Positions 35,112 to 45,409 of a stretch of DNA of 64,000 bases are shown in pieces. The stretch comes from Moritella sp. Urea-trap-13. Its GTDB lineage: Bacteria; Pseudomonadota; Gammaproteobacteria; Enterobacterales; Moritellaceae. Location: contig NZ_PJCA01000028.1 in NCBI RefSeq assembly GCF_002836355.1, forward strand, positions 62,001 to 126,000, given 5' to 3'. Position numbers and translations under genes: made by a program. Every line of letters begins with the position of its first letter. The stretch's first letter is position 1. The notes under the pieces were generated by a model. It was not told the origin of the DNA, did not search any database, and was given only the letters and a program-made list of their open reading frames with translations.

Positions 35112-35146
35112 CGATATTATGAGTCGAATTATAATATCGTTTTTTT
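35112..35146 (+). terminator. Terminator after the TetR gene
   Basis: Perfect 9-bp arms CGATATTAT (35112-35120) and ATAATATCG (35131-35139), 10-base loop, then seven T residues. It implies that the downstream flavoenzyme has its own promoter. Confidence 0.88.
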
Positions 35147-35157
35147 GACCCTAGCTT

Positions 35158-35173
35158 AAGACGACCGGTCTAA
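35158..35173. promoter_or_regulatory. TetR operator candidate upstream of the OYE gene
   Basis: AAGACGACCGGTCTAA with an inner perfect palindrome GACCGGTC and outer GAC-N5-GTC half-sites. It matches the copy at 34453-34468 at 14 of 16 bases and lies 26 bases before the OYE start. Confidence 0.65.
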
Positions 35174-35198
35174 TGATTTATTTAAAGCAGGATTAATA

Positions 35199-36431
35199 AT
35201 GACTACAGCAATTACATTACAACAAGGTTTTACCTTAAAAAATGGCACGTTTATTAAAAACCGTTTATTTAAATCGGCAATGAGCGAACAGCTTGGTGAT
35301 GCCCAACACAATCCATTACCGGGTCTAGCTACGCTTTATCACGCTTGGGCGTTAGGTGGTTTAGGCTTATCAATTACCGGTAATATCATGGTTGCTCGCA
35401 ATGCTTTAGGTGAGCCCAAAAACGTCGTATTAGATGAACAAAGTAATTTAAGCGAATTTAAAAACTGGGCACAACAAGGCAGCGTTAACGATACTCAATT
35501 GTGGGCGCAGTTAAATCATCCCGGCAAACAAACACCGAACTTTATTAATAAAGAACCCGTTGCCCCCTCGGCTATCGCATTAACCAACGGTTTGGAAAAA
35601 GGCTTTAATACCCCGCGCGCGCTAACCGAAAAAGAAATCCTGAACATTATTGGTCAGTTCCAAACCAGTGCCAAACTGGCTAAGAAAGTGGGTTTCTCTG
35701 GTGTGCAAATTCACGGTGCGCACGGTTACTTAGTTAGTCAGTTCCTGTCTCCACGTCATAATCAACGTGACGATAAATGGGGTGGTAGCATTGAAAACCG
35801 CATGCGTTTTGTATTATCTATCTATCAAGCTATACGCGCCGAAGTCGGTGATGAATTTCCCATTGGCATTAAATTAAATTCAGCCGATTTCATGCGTGGT
35901 GGTTTTACTGAAGCAGAATCGATGCAGGTAGTAAAAGCCTTGTCCGATGCTGGTATCGATCAGATTGAAATCAGCGGAGGTACTTATGAAAGTCCGACGA
36001 TGACCGGTCATAAGGTAAAAAAATCAACCTTAGCGCGTGAAGCTTATTTCCTTAGCTATGCTGAAAAAGTGCGTGCTATCAGCGACACACCGTTAGTGGT
36101 GACGGGCGGTTTCCGTTCAAGCAAAGCCATGTTGTCAGCACTGCAAAGCAATGCCACTGATTTTATCGGACTCGCGCGTCCAATGTCGCTAGATACCCAA
36201 CTGCCGAATAAATTAATGGCATCGGATGAGCATAAAATTAGTTTACCGAACTTAACCACAGGTGTGAAAGCCATTGATCGTATGGCGATGTTAGACATTA
36301 CTTGGTATGAAGCTCAGCTTGCGCGTATTGCCAAACAGCAACAGCCAAAAGCCAATCTCGGTACTTGGCCAGTGTTCTTCAAAACCATCTATGGCGCTGG
36401 TATCTACGCATTTAGAAAGCGTCGTGCTTAG
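35199..36431 (+). CDS. Old Yellow Enzyme-family NADH:flavin oxidoreductase
   Basis: FMN-dependent ene-reductase candidate, 410 residues, TIM-barrel. Features: KNRLFKSAMSEQLGD near the FMN phosphate site, WAQLNHPGKQTP, VQIHGAHGYLVSQFLSPRHNQRDDKWGGS (in two parts; HGAHGYL holds the active-site His pair replacement HxxH) and SGGTYESP. VTGGFRSSKAML ends the FMN site. It follows a TetR gene with shared operators, as nemR-nemA does in E. coli, suggesting detoxification of reactive electrophiles. The substrate is unknown. Confidence 0.87.
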   Translation: MTTAITLQQGFTLKNGTFIKNRLFKSAMSEQLGDAQHNPLPGLATLYHAWALGGLGLSITGNIMVARNALGEPKNVVLDEQSNLSEFKNWAQQGSVNDTQLWAQLNHPGKQTPNFINKEPVAPSAIALTNGLEKGFNTPRALTEKEILNIIGQFQTSAKLAKKVGFSGVQIHGAHGYLVSQFLSPRHNQRDDKWGGSIENRMRFVLSIYQAIRAEVGDEFPIGIKLNSADFMRGGFTEAESMQVVKALSDAGIDQIEISGGTYESPTMTGHKVKKSTLAREAYFLSYAEKVRAISDTPLVVTGGFRSSKAMLSALQSNATDFIGLARPMSLDTQLPNKLMASDEHKISLPNLTTGVKAIDRMAMLDITWYEAQLARIAKQQQPKANLGTWPVFFKTIYGAGIYAFRKRRA

Positions 36432-36589
36432 TCACTCGTATATCGACTTGATTATAATCAATAACTAATCAGGTCTACGCCTAGCGCCCTTGTTGATAAA
36501 CACCGAGGGTCGTTCTGGGCGTCGCCTAACAGACTATAAATGTGTTAGCATACCGAAAAAATCACCCCATTTTCACAAGGTACTTATTC

Positions 36590-36949
36590 ATGAAAGTTAT
36601 TCGCTGGTTACTAGGCCGTCTTATTTTAACGCTTAATTTCATCTTCTCGCCAAAAAGCATGAAACGCCCTGCAGATGAACAAGCAAAAGTGGATAGTGAA
36701 ATTAATAACATGTCACTTTACCAATTTGAAGCTTGCCCATTTTGTGTAAAAGTACGTCGTAGCATGAAGCGTTTAAACCTAGATATTACTGTACGTGATG
36801 CAAAAAATGATGCGACGTTTGGTAACGAACTAGAGCAACAAGGCGGTCGCCGTAAAGTACCTTGCCTGCGCATTGAAGAAAATGGTCAAGTACAATGGAT
36901 GTATGAATCAAATGACATCATTGCCCATTTAGAAAAGAAATTCGCTTAA
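36590..36949 (+). CDS. Membrane-anchored glutaredoxin-like protein
   Basis: A 119-residue protein. The start at 36590 follows AAGGTAC; an upstream in-frame codon at 36542 lacks a site. Residues ~4-20 (IRWLLGRLILTLNFIFS) are hydrophobic and likely a membrane anchor or amphipathic helix. The glutaredoxin domain starts near 42 with the dithiol site Cys49-Pro-Phe-Cys52. It also shows RRKVPCLRIEENG (cis-Pro92 analogue, TVP-like loop) and MYESNDIIAHL. Glutaredoxin folds with an N-terminal hydrophobic extension are common in marine gammaproteobacteria. A good terminator follows. Confidence 0.83.
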   Translation: MKVIRWLLGRLILTLNFIFSPKSMKRPADEQAKVDSEINNMSLYQFEACPFCVKVRRSMKRLNLDITVRDAKNDATFGNELEQQGGRRKVPCLRIEENGQVQWMYESNDIIAHLEKKFA

Positions 36950-36983
36950 TTAAATGGTGTCCAGCCAAGTTAATTAATGCATG

Positions 36984-37013
36984 AAAGCCTGATAGCAATA
37001 TCAGGCTTTTTTT
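36984..37013 (+). terminator. Terminator after the glutaredoxin gene
   Basis: Arms AAGCCTGATA and TATCAGGCTT, 4-base loop GCAA, followed by seven T residues. Confidence 0.92.
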
Positions 37014-37221
37014 ATGATAAATAGAATAACCTCGCGGTAAAAAACCTGCATACCAGTCATTCAACTTAGATTTTCAGCCAATCACTGCTAATAACCGCCA
37101 ATTGTTACCATGTAGTAAAAGTAATTTGTAATTTAATGGGATTATCAATATCTGAGAAATAACTATAATGGCTCCAACAAAACGAGGGGACCTCAGTGTT
37201 ACCTCCCAAATGACAATATAA

Positions 37222-38367
<1,146 letters not shown>

Positions 38368-38424
38368 CACCTTCTACAACCGGTTGTTTATTAAAAATAG
38401 TTTAGTAATTAATCGTGTTATATC

Positions 38425-38461
38425 CGCCTTCACATGCGTAAGTATGTGAAGGCGTTTTTTT
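38425..38461 (+). terminator. Terminator after class III ADH gene
   Basis: Perfect 11-bp arms CGCCTTCACAT (38425-38435) and ATGTGAAGGCG (38444-38454), 8-base loop, then seven T residues. Confidence 0.93.
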
Positions 38462-38473
38462 AAAGTATAAAAA

Positions 38474-38509
38474 TTTTCTATATTTTCTATATTTTCTATA
38501 TTTTCTATA
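38474..38509. repeat. 9-bp tandem repeat, four exact copies
   Basis: TTTTCTATA is repeated four times without interruption, ending 22 bases before the SMR gene start. Its A/T content and position mean it overlaps the likely promoter/leader of that gene. Confidence 0.95.
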
Positions 38510-38531
38510 AATAAAGTGAGCTGGTAGCGTT

Positions 38532-38861
38532 ATGGGTTGGTTATTTCTTTTATTAGGCGTATTAGCAGAAGCAACATCACATGTCGCTTTGAAAGCCACC
38601 AACGGCTTTAGCAACTTCTGGCCCAGCGTCATTGTTATCTTTGGTCACCTGCTGGCGTTTTTATTTTTAGGCCAAGCCGTTAAAAACTTACCCGTCGGTA
38701 TTGTACATGCGTCATGGGCAGGATTAGCTATTATTTTAGTCACTTACATGTCGAGCTTAGTCTACAAACAACATCTTGATACTAAAGTTTGGATCGGCAT
38801 GTTATTTATTGCTGTTGGTATTGCGCTTATCAACCTATCATCAACACCGCATACACATTAA
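38532..38861 (+). CDS. Small multidrug resistance (SMR) family exporter
   Basis: A 109-residue four-helix membrane protein. It aligns by eye with EmrE: the TM1 glutamate is Glu13 in GVLAEATSHVALK (EmrE Glu14), followed by TNGFSNFWPSV, LPVGIVHASWAGLAI in TM3 and WIGMLFIAVGIALINL in TM4. The exporter is an antiparallel dimer that exchanges protons for quaternary cations; the substrate here is unknown. The four-copy TTTTCTATA repeat lies in its leader. Confidence 0.85.
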   Translation: MGWLFLLLGVLAEATSHVALKATNGFSNFWPSVIVIFGHLLAFLFLGQAVKNLPVGIVHASWAGLAIILVTYMSSLVYKQHLDTKVWIGMLFIAVGIALINLSSTPHTH

Positions 38862-39016
38862 GTCGTTGCTGAAGTTGCTTGATAAGTGCAGCACTTTATA
38901 ACTATTTTTTGTGGCTATCACTGCGTAAACCATTAAAGCAGTTTAATTCCTCCTGCTATTTATGCTATCTTGGGTCGCTTTTAACTCCCATTAAATACTC
39001 TCATCAAAGGTTCACC

Positions 39017-39643
39017 ATGGCACGTAAAGGCACTCTATTTATTGTATCCGCTCCAAGTGGCGCAGGAAAATCAAGTCTTATCAAAGCACTTTTAGATGCA
39101 AACCCAAGCAGCGATATGAAAGTGTCTGTCTCTCACACTACTCGCGCTATTCGCCCTGGTGAAATTGACGGTACCCATTACCACTACATTCCCGTTGCTG
39201 ATTTTAAAGCGCAAATCGAAAACAATGAGTTTTTTGAATGGGCTGAAGTATTCGGTAATTACTACGGTACGTCACGCGTGATGATTGAAAATACCCTAGC
39301 TCGTGGCATTGATATTTTCTTAGATATCGACTGGCAAGGTGCCCGTCAAATTAAACAACAGATTGCTGATGCGCGTGGTATTTTTATCCTACCACCGAGT
39401 CGCGAAGAACTTGAACGTCGCCTTAACAGTCGCGGTCAAGACAGTGAAGAGATCATAGCAAGCCGAATGGCTGAAGCAGAAGCTGAAATGTCGCACTATA
39501 ATGAATATGATTACCTCATTATTAATGATGATTTCTCCACTGCCCTTGAAGATCTACACGCGATTGTACGTGCGGAACGACTTGGTTCAGCGAAGCAAGC
39601 AGCAAAAAACAACGTAATTATGAAAGATTTGCTGGTTAATTAG
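39017..39643 (+). CDS. gmk: Guanylate kinase
   Basis: Converts GMP to GDP. I use the ATG at 39017 after AAAGGTTCACC, giving [20 protein letters not shown] with the P-loop at residues 12-19; an in-frame codon at 38879 extends into non-homologous sequence. The 208-residue protein has the GMP-binding [43 protein letters not shown] and [21 protein letters not shown] segments. It precedes rpoZ by 59 bases, the usual gmk-rpoZ-spoT order. Confidence 0.96.
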   Translation: MARKGTLFIVSAPSGAGKSSLIKALLDANPSSDMKVSVSHTTRAIRPGEIDGTHYHYIPVADFKAQIENNEFFEWAEVFGNYYGTSRVMIENTLARGIDIFLDIDWQGARQIKQQIADARGIFILPPSREELERRLNSRGQDSEEIIASRMAEAEAEMSHYNEYDYLIINDDFSTALEDLHAIVRAERLGSAKQAAKNNVIMKDLLVN

Positions 39644-39702
39644 GCAAAAATAAAGTATAGTTTCTCGTCATTTTTTAGACTTAATTCACTTGGAGTTCCT
39701 GC

Positions 39703-39978
39703 ATGGCACGCGTAACCGTAGAAGATGCTGTAAAACAGGTTGGTAACCGTTTCGACCTAATATTAATGGCGGCACGTCGCGCTCGTCAAATCGCAGTTCA
39801 CGGCAAAGAACCTTTGGTAGCACCAGAGAATGATAAGCCGACTGTCATTGCCCTTCGTGAAATTGAAGCTGGTCTAATGAGCAACGAATTGATGGATGCT
39901 AGCGACCGTCAAGAACAGCAAGAACACGAAGCACAGCAAGTTGCAGCAGTTGCAGCAATCGCTGAAGGCCGTGGTTAA
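39703..39978 (+). CDS. rpoZ: RNA polymerase omega subunit
   Basis: A 91-residue subunit that helps fold and hold beta-prime and forms part of a (p)ppGpp binding site. It begins [20 protein letters not shown], then [17 protein letters not shown] and [13 protein letters not shown], all conserved. TTGGAG lies 8-13 bases upstream. A terminator separates it from spoT, so spoT probably has its own promoter in addition. Confidence 0.97.
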   Translation: MARVTVEDAVKQVGNRFDLILMAARRARQIAVHGKEPLVAPENDKPTVIALREIEAGLMSNELMDASDRQEQQEHEAQQVAAVAAIAEGRG

Positions 39979-40007
39979 TACTTAATCATCTTTTTTGATG
40001 GTTTTAT

Positions 40008-40033
40008 AAAAAGGTGCATATTGCACCTTTTTT
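40008..40033 (+). terminator. Terminator between rpoZ and spoT
   Basis: Arms AAAAAGGTGCA and TGCACCTTTTT pair around a 3-base loop and end in a T run. The 200 bases after it, before spoT, are AT-rich with no gene. Confidence 0.88.
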
Positions 40034-40233
40034 AATACCTATGATCCGGCCAAATTAATGTTTATAGGTTTGTATATCTTTTTAAATTCAAAATCCCCAA
40101 ACCGCTAATTCAAGCTTGAGTTGGCATAAATATGACGAAGATGTAAATTTAAAGGTGCAATTAGTTCCACTTTTTATTATCTTGCTAATATTATCATCTT
40201 ATTTATATCAACTTTTTAGTAACGAGGCAGTAC

Positions 40234-42357
40234 TTGCATATATTCGCAAATTTAAAAGCAACGACATCAACCTATCTATCGGTTGAACAAGTCGAACTCA
40301 TTGAGCATGCTTATTTAGTCGCGCGAGAAGCGCATCTACCTCAAAAAAGAAGTACGGGCGAACCTTATATTATTCACCCTGTTGCCGTTGCTGAAATTCT
40401 TGCTGAAATGCGTCTTGATCATAAAACCATTATGGCCGCCCTGCTCCATGATGTGATTGAAGATACGCCAACCACCCAAGAAGACCTTGCTTCATTATTT
40501 GGCAATACCGTTGCTGAATTAGTCGAAGGTGTGTCTAAGCTTGATAAGCTAAAATTCCGCGATCGCAAAGAAGCCCAAGCGGAAAACTTCCGTAAAATGT
40601 TCATGGCGATGGTTCAAGACATTCGCGTTATCTTAATCAAACTAGCCGATCGCACACACAACATGCGTACCTTAGGGGCATTAAGACCTGACAAGCGCCG
40701 CCGTATTGCTAGCGAAACATTAGAAATTTTCGCCCCGATTGCGAACCGCCTTGGTATTCATAATATTAAAAATGAATTAGAGGAACTCGGGTTAGAAGCC
40801 ATGTACCCAATGCGTTACCGTATTCTTGTCGAATCAGTAAAATCGGCACGTGGTAACCGCAAAGAAGTCATGTCGAACATCCGTCAAGAAATTGAAGGTC
40901 GTTTAGCAGAAGCCGGTGTACCAGCGGAAACCCATGGCCGCGAAAAACTCATCTTTAGTATTTATAACAAGATGAAGAAAAAACGGGTACAGTTCCATGA
41001 GGTTGTCGATATTTATGCTTTTAGAATCATCGTTGACGATCTAGATACCTGTTACCGCGTACTGGGTCAAATGCACAGCTTGTATAAGCCCAAAATAACG
41101 CGCTTTAAAGATTATATTGCCATTCCCAAGACCAATGGTTATCAATCCCTGCATACTTCGTTGGTCGGCCCACACGGCGTACCACTGGAAATTCAAATCC
41201 GCACTAAAGATATGGACCTGATGGCTGACCGTGGTGTTGCCGCGCATTGGTCGTATAAGCAAGGCGCAGACAAAATTAATACCAACGCTCAATTGCGTGC
41301 GCAGAAGTGGATGCAAAGCCTACTCGAACTGCAGCAAAGTGCCGGTTCGTCGTTTGAATTTATTGAGAGTGTGAAAACCGATCTGTTCCCAGATGAAATT
41401 TATGTGTTCACGCCGAAAGGTAAGATCATCGAATTACCTCGTGGCGCAACACCAGTCGACGTGGCTTATTCCATTCATACCGATGTTGGTCATACTTGTG
41501 TTGGTGCACGTGTAAATCGTCAACCACATGCACTCAGTCAGCCATTAAAAAATGGTCAAACAGTGGAAATTATTACCGCACCGGGTGCGCGTCCAAATGC
41601 CGCTTGGTTAAACTTTATTGTCACAGGCAGAGCCCGCGGCCGCGTTCGTCAGCAATTGAAAAATATGCGTACCGAGGATTCAATTATCCTTGGTCGCCGA
41701 TTATTAAATCATGCCCTCAATGGCGTCAAAATTGAAGATATTGCTGCAGAAAATTTAAGCCAAGTACTGACTGATATTAAGTGTGAAACCTTCGATGACT
41801 TACTTATCGAAATTGGGCTAGGCAACATCATGAGTATTCTAGTGGCGCGTCGTCTACAAGGTCGTGTTGATGAGCTCACCGATCTTGCACCACGCTCGGA
41901 AGAACAAGACAAAATGCCGATTAAGGGCGCGGAAGGTATGCTGGTTAGTTTTGCTAACTGCTGCCACCCTATTCCAGGTGATCCGATTGTTGCGCATTTA
42001 AGTCCAGGTAAAGGGCTAGTCGTGCATATTGAAACCTGTCGTAATATTCACGGTTATCAAAATGAACCGGATCGTTATATTCCGGTTGAGTGGGATGATA
42101 ATATCGATCCAAGCCAAGAGTTTAAAACTGAGATCCGTATTCAAGTAGTTAATCACCAAGGTGTATTAGCTAAACTAACCAATACTGTTGCCGCCACAGG
42201 TGCCAATATCCACAATATTGTCACCGATGAGAAAGATGCCCGTGTGTATAACGTGGATATTCTTATTACCGCTAAAAACCGCAAACATGTGGCTGATGTA
42301 ATGAAGAAGATCCGCACCCTACAAGATGTATTGAAAATATCGCGCAGTTATAACTAA
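40234..42357 (+). CDS. spoT: Bifunctional (p)ppGpp synthetase/hydrolase SpoT
   Basis: Main (p)ppGpp hydrolase and weak synthetase, 707 residues. The start codon is TTG (40234), preceded by CGAGGC at a suitable distance; the N-terminus aligns with E. coli SpoT from residue 1, so the TTG is credible. Domains: HD hydrolase (~30-190) with His72-Asp73 in ALLHDVIEDTP and KLADRTHNMRTL; synthetase (~235-345; KTNGYQSLHTS); TGS (~390-450; VFTPKGKIIELPRGATPVD); helical and ACT (~630-705; IRIQVVNHQGVLAKLTN). The downstream trmH is 182 bases away. Confidence 0.96.
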   Translation: MHIFANLKATTSTYLSVEQVELIEHAYLVAREAHLPQKRSTGEPYIIHPVAVAEILAEMRLDHKTIMAALLHDVIEDTPTTQEDLASLFGNTVAELVEGVSKLDKLKFRDRKEAQAENFRKMFMAMVQDIRVILIKLADRTHNMRTLGALRPDKRRRIASETLEIFAPIANRLGIHNIKNELEELGLEAMYPMRYRILVESVKSARGNRKEVMSNIRQEIEGRLAEAGVPAETHGREKLIFSIYNKMKKKRVQFHEVVDIYAFRIIVDDLDTCYRVLGQMHSLYKPKITRFKDYIAIPKTNGYQSLHTSLVGPHGVPLEIQIRTKDMDLMADRGVAAHWSYKQGADKINTNAQLRAQKWMQSLLELQQSAGSSFEFIESVKTDLFPDEIYVFTPKGKIIELPRGATPVDVAYSIHTDVGHTCVGARVNRQPHALSQPLKNGQTVEIITAPGARPNAAWLNFIVTGRARGRVRQQLKNMRTEDSIILGRRLLNHALNGVKIEDIAAENLSQVLTDIKCETFDDLLIEIGLGNIMSILVARRLQGRVDELTDLAPRSEEQDKMPIKGAEGMLVSFANCCHPIPGDPIVAHLSPGKGLVVHIETCRNIHGYQNEPDRYIPVEWDDNIDPSQEFKTEIRIQVVNHQGVLAKLTNTVAATGANIHNIVTDEKDARVYNVDILITAKNRKHVADVMKKIRTLQDVLKISRSYN

Positions 42358-42363
42358 ACAGCT

Positions 42364-42428
42364 AATAGCGAAGCATAATGTCTCGCTATTACGTTGCTCG
42401 CCAGGGCCTTGCTGACAATGCCTTGGCG
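42364..42428 (+). terminator. Two stem-loops after spoT
   Basis: First: AATAGCGA (42364-42371) with TCGCTATT (42383-42390). Second: CGCCAGGGC (42399-42407) with GCCTTGGCG (42420-42428; one G-T pair). Neither has a T tract. Together they may slow or process the spoT transcript. Confidence 0.45.
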
Positions 42429-42539
42429 ATATATTTATCATTCAGCTATCCTAGACCCACTTAAGCTAACTGCAGATACTCGCATTAGCCGATTATTTGG
42501 GTATAATACCTCGCCAATTAAATCTTATAGAGTAAGACC

Positions 42540-43226
42540 ATGACCCCAGAACGTTTAGACCGCATTACTAAAATGCTCCAACACCGCCAACCAGATTTAA
42601 CCGTTTGTATGGAAGCAGTACATAAACCACATAACCTTGCTGCTGTAGTAAGAACGTGTGATGCTGTTGGTGTCAACAATGTTCACGCGGTATGGTCTAT
42701 ACGCCCAACAAAAGTATCTGGTGGTACTGCTACTGGTAGCCAAAACTGGGTGAAAGTACACTCTCACGATAATATTGCTGAAGCCATTAAAGAGTTGAAA
42801 GCGCAGGGTATGCAAGTGCTTGCAACGAACCTGTCGGATAATGCCGTGGATTTCCGTGAAATTGATTACACCAAACCAACCGCGATCTTAATGGGTCAAG
42901 AAAAGACTGGCATCAGTGCAGAAGCATTAGCACTTGCCGATCAAGATATCATCATTCCGATGGTTGGCATGGTGCAGTCACTAAACGTATCAGTAGCGAC
43001 AGCGACCATCTTGTACGAAGCACAGCGTCAACGTGACAACGCCGGCATGTACCAAGGCGAGAGCAAGTTACCAGCTGAAGAACAACACAAAATTTACTTT
43101 GAAGGCGGCCATCCTGTCTTTGCTAAAGCCTGTAAACGTAAAGGGCTCGCTTACCCAGAATTAGATGAAGAAGGTCAGATAGTTGCTGACGAATCGTGGT
43201 GGAATGCATTACGTAGCTCAAACTAG
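42540..43226 (+). CDS. trmH: tRNA (guanosine(18)-2'-O)-methyltransferase
   Basis: SPOUT-class enzyme that methylates the ribose of G18 in tRNA, 228 residues. Motifs: RQPDLTVCMEAVHKPHNLAAVVRTCDAVG (two parts; Arg of motif 1 in VRTCDAVGV), GSQNWVKVHSH, AILMGQEKTGIS (motif 2) and IPMVGMVQSLNVSVATATILYE (two parts; motif 3 with the knot). AGAGTAAGACC precedes the start. The spoT-trmH-recG order is that of E. coli. Confidence 0.95.
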   Translation: MTPERLDRITKMLQHRQPDLTVCMEAVHKPHNLAAVVRTCDAVGVNNVHAVWSIRPTKVSGGTATGSQNWVKVHSHDNIAEAIKELKAQGMQVLATNLSDNAVDFREIDYTKPTAILMGQEKTGISAEALALADQDIIIPMVGMVQSLNVSVATATILYEAQRQRDNAGMYQGESKLPAEEQHKIYFEGGHPVFAKACKRKGLAYPELDEEGQIVADESWWNALRSSN

Positions 43227-43289
43227 GCTAGTATAATCCGCATCTTCTGATAATATATGTTCATATATACAGTAGATTCGTGAGTAATT

Positions 43290-45362
43290 ATGCGATTAGA
43301 TAAGATCCCGGTTATCGAATTAAAAGGTGTTGGCGCCAAAATGGCCGACAAGTTAGCAAAGCTGAACTTAGTGACGGTTCAGGATTTGCTTTTTCACCTG
43401 CCAAGTCGATATCAGGATCGCACCACCATCTATCCGATCCAAGACCTATTACCCGGTCTGCACGGCACTATCGAAGGCGAGATCGTCAGCTGCGATGTCA
43501 CCTTTGGTAAACGCAAAATAATGTCTTGTAAAGTCAACGACGGCACAGGCATCATCACGCTATTGTTTTTCCACTTTAATGCCGGACAAAAAAACAGTTT
43601 CAATATCGGTAAAACCATTACCGCGTTTGGCGAATTTCGCCGTGGCCGCTTTGGTTATGAGATTGTCCATCCAGAATATAAACTCGCGCACGCCAGCACT
43701 TCTGAGATGAGTGAAGAAACACTGACACCTGTGTACCCTTCAACCGATGGCTTAAAACAATTAACCTTGCGTAATCTAACCGATCAAGCACTGCAGCACC
43801 TTAGCCAAAGCACATTGCAAGAATTACTACCGACAGGACTGTATACCGGCCAAATTGAATTAAACCATGCCATTCAATTATTACATCGACCAACACCTGA
43901 TGTGTCGCTGGAATTATTGGAGCAAGGTCAGCACCCTGCGCAACAACGCTTGATTATTGAAGAGCTGCTAGCGCAAAATATCAGTATGCTGCAATTACGC
44001 AAAAAAATGCAGCAGCATCCAGCACTAAAACTGCAGCCCAGCAAAACACTGACCGACAAATTTTTAGCGCAACTGCCTTTTACGCCAACTAATGCGCAAC
44101 AACGCGTGGTTGCTGAGATCCAACAGGACCTCCATAAAAGCTACCCTATGATGCGATTAGTTCAAGGTGACGTTGGATCAGGTAAAACTCTTGTCGCGGC
44201 TCTAGCAGCCCTTCAGGCTATCGGTAATGGCTATCAAGTGGCATTGATGGCACCCACAGAGATATTAGCCGAACAACATGCGCTTAATTTCAAAGCCTGG
44301 TTCAATCAACTGGGCATTAAAGTCGGCTGGCTATCGGGTAAACAAAAAGGTAAAGCGCGAGAAGCTGAGCTGGAGTCGATTGCCAGTGGCGCAACTCAGA
44401 TGATTGTCGGCACTCATGCTATTTTTCAAGATGCGGTAAAATTTTTAAATTTAACCTTAGTGATTATCGATGAACAACATCGCTTTGGTGTCGAACAACG
44501 TCTTGCTCTACGTGAAAAAGGCGCGGTGAGTGGTTTATACCCCCATCAATTATTTATGACCGCAACCCCGATCCCGCGAACCTTAGCCATGACCGCATAT
44601 GCCGACTTAAATACCTCGGTGATTGATGAATTACCGCCGGGACGCACACCAATCACAACCGTGGTGATGCCCGATAGTAAACGCGGTAAAATTATTGAAC
44701 GGGTCGAGTTAGCGGTTAAGAATGAAGGCCGTCAGGTCTATTGGGTATGTACCCTAATTGAAGAGTCAGAAGTATTGGAAGTGCAAGCCGCGGAAGATAC
44801 CGCTAATGATTTACAGAAACAATTACCCGACTTACGTATTGGTTTAGTCCATGGCCGAATGAAAGCCATTGAAAAACAATACGTCATGGCGGCGTTTAAG
44901 AACAAAGAACTGGATTTACTGGTCGCGACAACGGTCATTGAAGTCGGTGTGGACGTCCCCAATGCGAGTCTGATGATTATCGAAAATCCAGAGCGTTTGG
45001 GTCTGGCACAATTACATCAGTTACGCGGTCGGGTTGGTCGTGGGAAAGTGGCGAGTCATTGCGTATTACTTTATCACGCCCCCCTTTCAGAGAGCGGTAG
45101 CAAGCGGTTGTCGGTATTACGCGAAACCACCGACGGTTTTAAAATTGCGCAGCGTGACCTTGAGATCCGTGGCCCCGGCGAAATGCTCGGCAGTAAGCAA
45201 ACCGGTATTGCCGACTTAAAAGTCGCAGACTTAGTGCGCGACCAGCAACTGATACCTTTAGTGCAAAATATTGCTCGCCACTTACTGCAACAGCATCCAG
45301 ATAATGCCCATGCGATCACCCAGCGCTGGATGGCAGATAAAGACATTTATTCTAACGCTTAG
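43290..45362 (+). CDS. recG: ATP-dependent DNA helicase RecG
   Basis: Monomeric branch-migration helicase acting on stalled forks, 690 residues. The N-terminal wedge/OB domain (~50-155) includes LLFHLPSRYQDRTTIYPI. Motif I is QGDVGSGKTLVAALAAL, motif II is IIDEQHRFGVEQR (DEQH), motif III MTATPIPRTLAMT, and QLRGRVGRG is motif VI, followed by the TRG hairpin (GSKRLSVLRETTDGFKIAQ). The stop codon overlaps a strong inverted repeat shared with the convergent gene. Confidence 0.96.
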   Translation: MRLDKIPVIELKGVGAKMADKLAKLNLVTVQDLLFHLPSRYQDRTTIYPIQDLLPGLHGTIEGEIVSCDVTFGKRKIMSCKVNDGTGIITLLFFHFNAGQKNSFNIGKTITAFGEFRRGRFGYEIVHPEYKLAHASTSEMSEETLTPVYPSTDGLKQLTLRNLTDQALQHLSQSTLQELLPTGLYTGQIELNHAIQLLHRPTPDVSLELLEQGQHPAQQRLIIEELLAQNISMLQLRKKMQQHPALKLQPSKTLTDKFLAQLPFTPTNAQQRVVAEIQQDLHKSYPMMRLVQGDVGSGKTLVAALAALQAIGNGYQVALMAPTEILAEQHALNFKAWFNQLGIKVGWLSGKQKGKAREAELESIASGATQMIVGTHAIFQDAVKFLNLTLVIIDEQHRFGVEQRLALREKGAVSGLYPHQLFMTATPIPRTLAMTAYADLNTSVIDELPPGRTPITTVVMPDSKRGKIIERVELAVKNEGRQVYWVCTLIEESEVLEVQAAEDTANDLQKQLPDLRIGLVHGRMKAIEKQYVMAAFKNKELDLLVATTVIEVGVDVPNASLMIIENPERLGLAQLHQLRGRVGRGKVASHCVLLYHAPLSESGSKRLSVLRETTDGFKIAQRDLEIRGPGEMLGSKQTGIADLKVADLVRDQQLIPLVQNIARHLLQQHPDNAHAITQRWMADKDIYSNA

Positions 45363-45388
45363 CGCAGTTAAACTAGGGCTAAGCGTTA
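45353..45388. terminator. Stem-loop at the recG 3' end
   Basis: Perfect 11-bp arms TAACGCTTAGC (45353-45363, containing the recG stop codon) and GCTAAGCGTTA (45378-45388), 14-base loop. No T tract; it lies between convergent genes. Confidence 0.6.
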
Positions 45389-45409
45389 ATTAAGGATTAG
45401 GCGATAACA

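Noticed and set aside
38402-38632. Minus-strand 76-codon frame covering the TTTTCTATA repeat
   Set aside because: Contains KYRKYRKYRK arising from the repeat and a terminator hairpin, and overlaps the SMR gene start.
38879-39016. Longer guanylate kinase with 46 extra N-terminal residues
   Set aside because: The extension lacks family similarity and a ribosome site; the ATG at 39017 aligns with known proteins.
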